A DNA stretch of 8,604 nt from Nitrososphaerota archaeon (GTDB taxonomy: Archaea > Thermoproteota > Nitrososphaeria > Nitrososphaerales > Nitrosopumilaceae), in contig JAGWGS010000047.1 in the NCBI GenBank assembly GCA_028867235.1, forward strand, positions 1-8,604. Reading direction: 5' to 3'. Positions 6,473 through 8,604 of this stretch are shown here, in pieces; position 1 is the first letter of the stretch, and every line of letters begins with the position of its first letter. Below the pieces are notes generated by a model. That model made no database searches. It saw only the letters and a list, made by a program, of their open reading frames with translations, and was not told the origin of the DNA. Made by a program: the position numbers and the translations under genes.

Positions 6473-8604
6473 TGGCACTTGAAACAATAAAAGTAATTGA
6501 TGGAATCAAGTTTTCAGTATGGTCTCCAACTGAAATAAGAAAATATTCTGTTGCTGAGATCACTGCTCCTGAAACATATGATGAGGACGGAATGTCTGTA
6601 CAAGGTGGATTGATGGATGGACGACTGGGTACTTTAGAACCCGGACAAAAATGTCTTACTTGTGGAAATACTGCTGCAAGATGTCCGGGTCACTTTGGAC
6701 ATATTGAATTAGCAGAACCTGTGTTGCACATTGCATTCATTGATAATATTTACAAGTTGCTGTTGACTACTTGCAGATCATGTGCAAGACTAAAGATTCC
6801 TCAAGAAGAATTGGAAGAATACCATCGTATTATGAAAAAAGAGGCTGCATATACTGTAATCTCAATCAAACATATTCCTACTGAAATAATCGAAAGAGCC
6901 AAGAAAGAAAAGACATGTCCTCACTGTGGAAAATCACAATACGAACTAATATTTACAAAACCAACAATTTTCATAGAAAGAACCGAGCTTGGTGAAAATA
7001 GATTGTTGCCAATCACAATACGAGAAAGATTCTCACATATGATTGATGAAGATCTAAAATTATTAGGATACGATCCAACCACTGCAAGACCTGAATGGTT
7101 TATCTTACAAGTTCTTCCGGTACCTCCAGTTACAGTAAGACCATCAATTATTCTTGAAACAGGAATTAGATCTGAAGATGACTTGACTCACAAACTTGTA
7201 GATATCATTCGTGTAAATCAACGACTAAAAGAAAGCAAAGAAGCTGGAACTCCACCTCTTATCGTACAAGATTTAGTTGATCTCTTACAGTATCATGTTA
7301 CAACCTATTTTGATAATGAAGTTTCTGGAATTCCACAGGCTCATCACAGATCAGGAAGACCTCTAAAAACTCTAACTCAGAGATTGAAAGGAAAAGAAGG
7401 AAGATTTAGAGGTTCATTGTCTGGTAAGAGAGTTGACTTTTCAAGTAGAACTGTTATTTCACCTGACCCAAGCTTACAGATTTCTGAAGTAGGTGTTCCA
7501 GAAGCAGTTGCAACAAAATTGACAATTCCTGAAGTAGTAACAGAATGGAATATTGATAGACTGAAAAAACTTGTCATAAATGGACCAAGTAAATTCCCAG
7601 GTGCTAACTATATCGTAAGACCAGATGGGGTAAAAATAAGACTTGATTTTGTAGAAGACAGAGAAACAATTGCAAACAATATTGAGATTGGTTATCTTGT
7701 AGAGAGACATCTTTCTGATGGCGACATTGTAATGTTTAACAGACAACCGTCATTGCACCAAATGTCTATCATGGGACATTATGTGCGAGTCTTACCTGGT
7801 AAAACATTCCGATTGCATCCTTCTGTCTGTCCTCCATACAACGCTGACTTTGATGGTGATGAGATGAATCTTCATGTACCACAAAGTGAAGAAGCACGAG
7901 CAGAAGCCATATTATTGATGCGTGTACAGGATCAGCTAATCTCTCCAAGATATGGAGGTCCAATCATAGGTGCATTGCGTGATTTCATCACTGGTGCATA
8001 TTTGCTTACAAAAGATGACACTACTCTAACACCACAAGAATTTGCAAACCTTGCAATGTTGGCTGGTTACAACGGAACATTCCCAGAACCTGCAGTAAAA
8101 ACAAAGACTGGTTCACTTTATAGCGGTAAACAATTATTCTCACTCTTCCTGCCTAAAGACTTCAATTATGTTATCACATCAAAGTGGTCCAAGGGTACCA
8201 AGGGTCCTGTCAAAGATGTTGTGATCAAAAATGGCCAGCTAGTAAGTGGAGTAATTGACAAGGCATCAATAGGTGCGGAAGAACCGGACAGTGTACTGCA
8301 CCGAATTACTAAAGATTATGGATATGAAGAGGCAAAGAATTTCCTCAACTCTATATTGATAATGCTCAAACAATTCATCACTGGTTATGGATTTAGCTAT
8401 GGTTACGCTGATCTTGAGCTTGCAACAAAGACAAAGGACGGCATCCTTGAAAATATTCAAGAGTCATATGATAAAGTATATGATTTTATTGCACAAGCAA
8501 AGAAAGGTACTCTACAACTAAGTAGAGGTCTATCTGCTGAAGAAGCATTAGAAGCTTATATTGTAAACGAGCTCTCAAAAGCAAGAGACAAGGCTGGCAA
8601 CTCT
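6472..8604 (+). CDS. rpoA1: DNA-directed RNA polymerase subunit A' region (Rpo1), 3' end outside window
   Basis: The largest RNA polymerase subunit carries the catalytic magnesium site. The window contains its first 711 codons, open to the last base. Seen in order: the N-terminal zinc site C61/C64/C71 with H74 (clamp), a second CxxC pair set C101/C104 and C149/C152, the GKRVDFSSRTVISPDP switch-region motif at about 318-333, NRQPSLHQMS at 423-432, and the catalytic NADFDGDEMN at 457-466 with Mg-binding Asp459, Asp461 and Asp463. The gene begins by a one-base overlap with rpoB and has a Shine-Dalgarno site in the rpoB end. Thaumarchaeota are reported to have A' and A'' fused in one gene, whereas most archaea split them. 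The split point lies beyond this window, so that cannot be decided here. Confidence 0.97.
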   Translation, partial: MALETIKVIDGIKFSVWSPTEIRKYSVAEITAPETYDEDGMSVQGGLMDGRLGTLEPGQKCLTCGNTAARCPGHFGHIELAEPVLHIAFIDNIYKLLLTTCRSCARLKIPQEELEEYHRIMKKEAAYTVISIKHIPTEIIERAKKEKTCPHCGKSQYELIFTKPTIFIERTELGENRLLPITIRERFSHMIDEDLKLLGYDPTTARPEWFILQVLPVPPVTVRPSIILETGIRSEDDLTHKLVDIIRVNQRLKESKEAGTPPLIVQDLVDLLQYHVTTYFDNEVSGIPQAHHRSGRPLKTLTQRLKGKEGRFRGSLSGKRVDFSSRTVISPDPSLQISEVGVPEAVATKLTIPEVVTEWNIDRLKKLVINGPSKFPGANYIVRPDGVKIRLDFVEDRETIANNIEIGYLVERHLSDGDIVMFNRQPSLHQMSIMGHYVRVLPGKTFRLHPSVCPPYNADFDGDEMNLHVPQSEEARAEAILLMRVQDQLISPRYGGPIIGALRDFITGAYLLTKDDTTLTPQEFANLAMLAGYNGTFPEPAVKTKTGSLYSGKQLFSLFLPKDFNYVITSKWSKGTKGPVKDVVIKNGQLVSGVIDKASIGAEEPDSVLHRITKDYGYEEAKNFLNSILIMLKQFITGYGFSYGYADLELATKTKDGILENIQESYDKVYDFIAQAKKGTLQLSRGLSAEEALEAYIVNELSKARDKAGNS

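Overview
The window comes from an ammonia-oxidising archaeon of the Thaumarchaeota (Nitrosopumilales-like). Three things point there: an archaeal rpoH-rpoB-rpoA operon with an unsplit B subunit, a secreted protein with a PEFG-CTERM sorting tail, and AT-rich DNA with archaeal TATA boxes about 25-30 bp upstream of apparently leaderless start codons. The genus cannot be fixed from the sequence alone.

Left part (1-1373), mobile DNA. A 371-residue transposase gene on the + strand combines a SWIM zinc finger, a zinc ribbon and a DDE catalytic domain. Divergent from it lies a 43-codon gene for a ribbon-helix-helix-like protein at 53-184, easily missed because of its size. The 67-bp gap and the transposase start codon hold two arrays of an 8-bp palindrome (TATTAATA), three copies each, spaced exactly 10 bp apart. 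One array abuts the small gene's start, the other covers the transposase start, and the transposase TATA box lies between them. This looks like an operator system in which the small protein controls itself and the transposase. That is the most interesting signal in the window. Positions 1-52 hold nothing I can support.

Middle part (1354-2702), two minus-strand genes. The first encodes a 105-residue helical protein of unknown function, whose 3' end overlaps the transposase 3' end by 14 bp. The second encodes a 300-residue secreted, probably membrane-anchored or sorted PEFG-CTERM surface protein with an Ig-like domain. The 128 bp between them hold a T-rich terminator for the upstream gene and a TATA box for the downstream one.

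Right part (2703-8604), the RNA polymerase operon. A TATA box at about 2791 and a leader of roughly 50 nt with a Shine-Dalgarno site drive rpoH (83 aa), rpoB (1115 aa) and rpoA. Both gene junctions are TAATG one-base overlaps, which implies translational coupling and matched synthesis of the subunits. The last gene runs off the window after 711 codons, so the window cannot show whether A' and A'' are split or fused.
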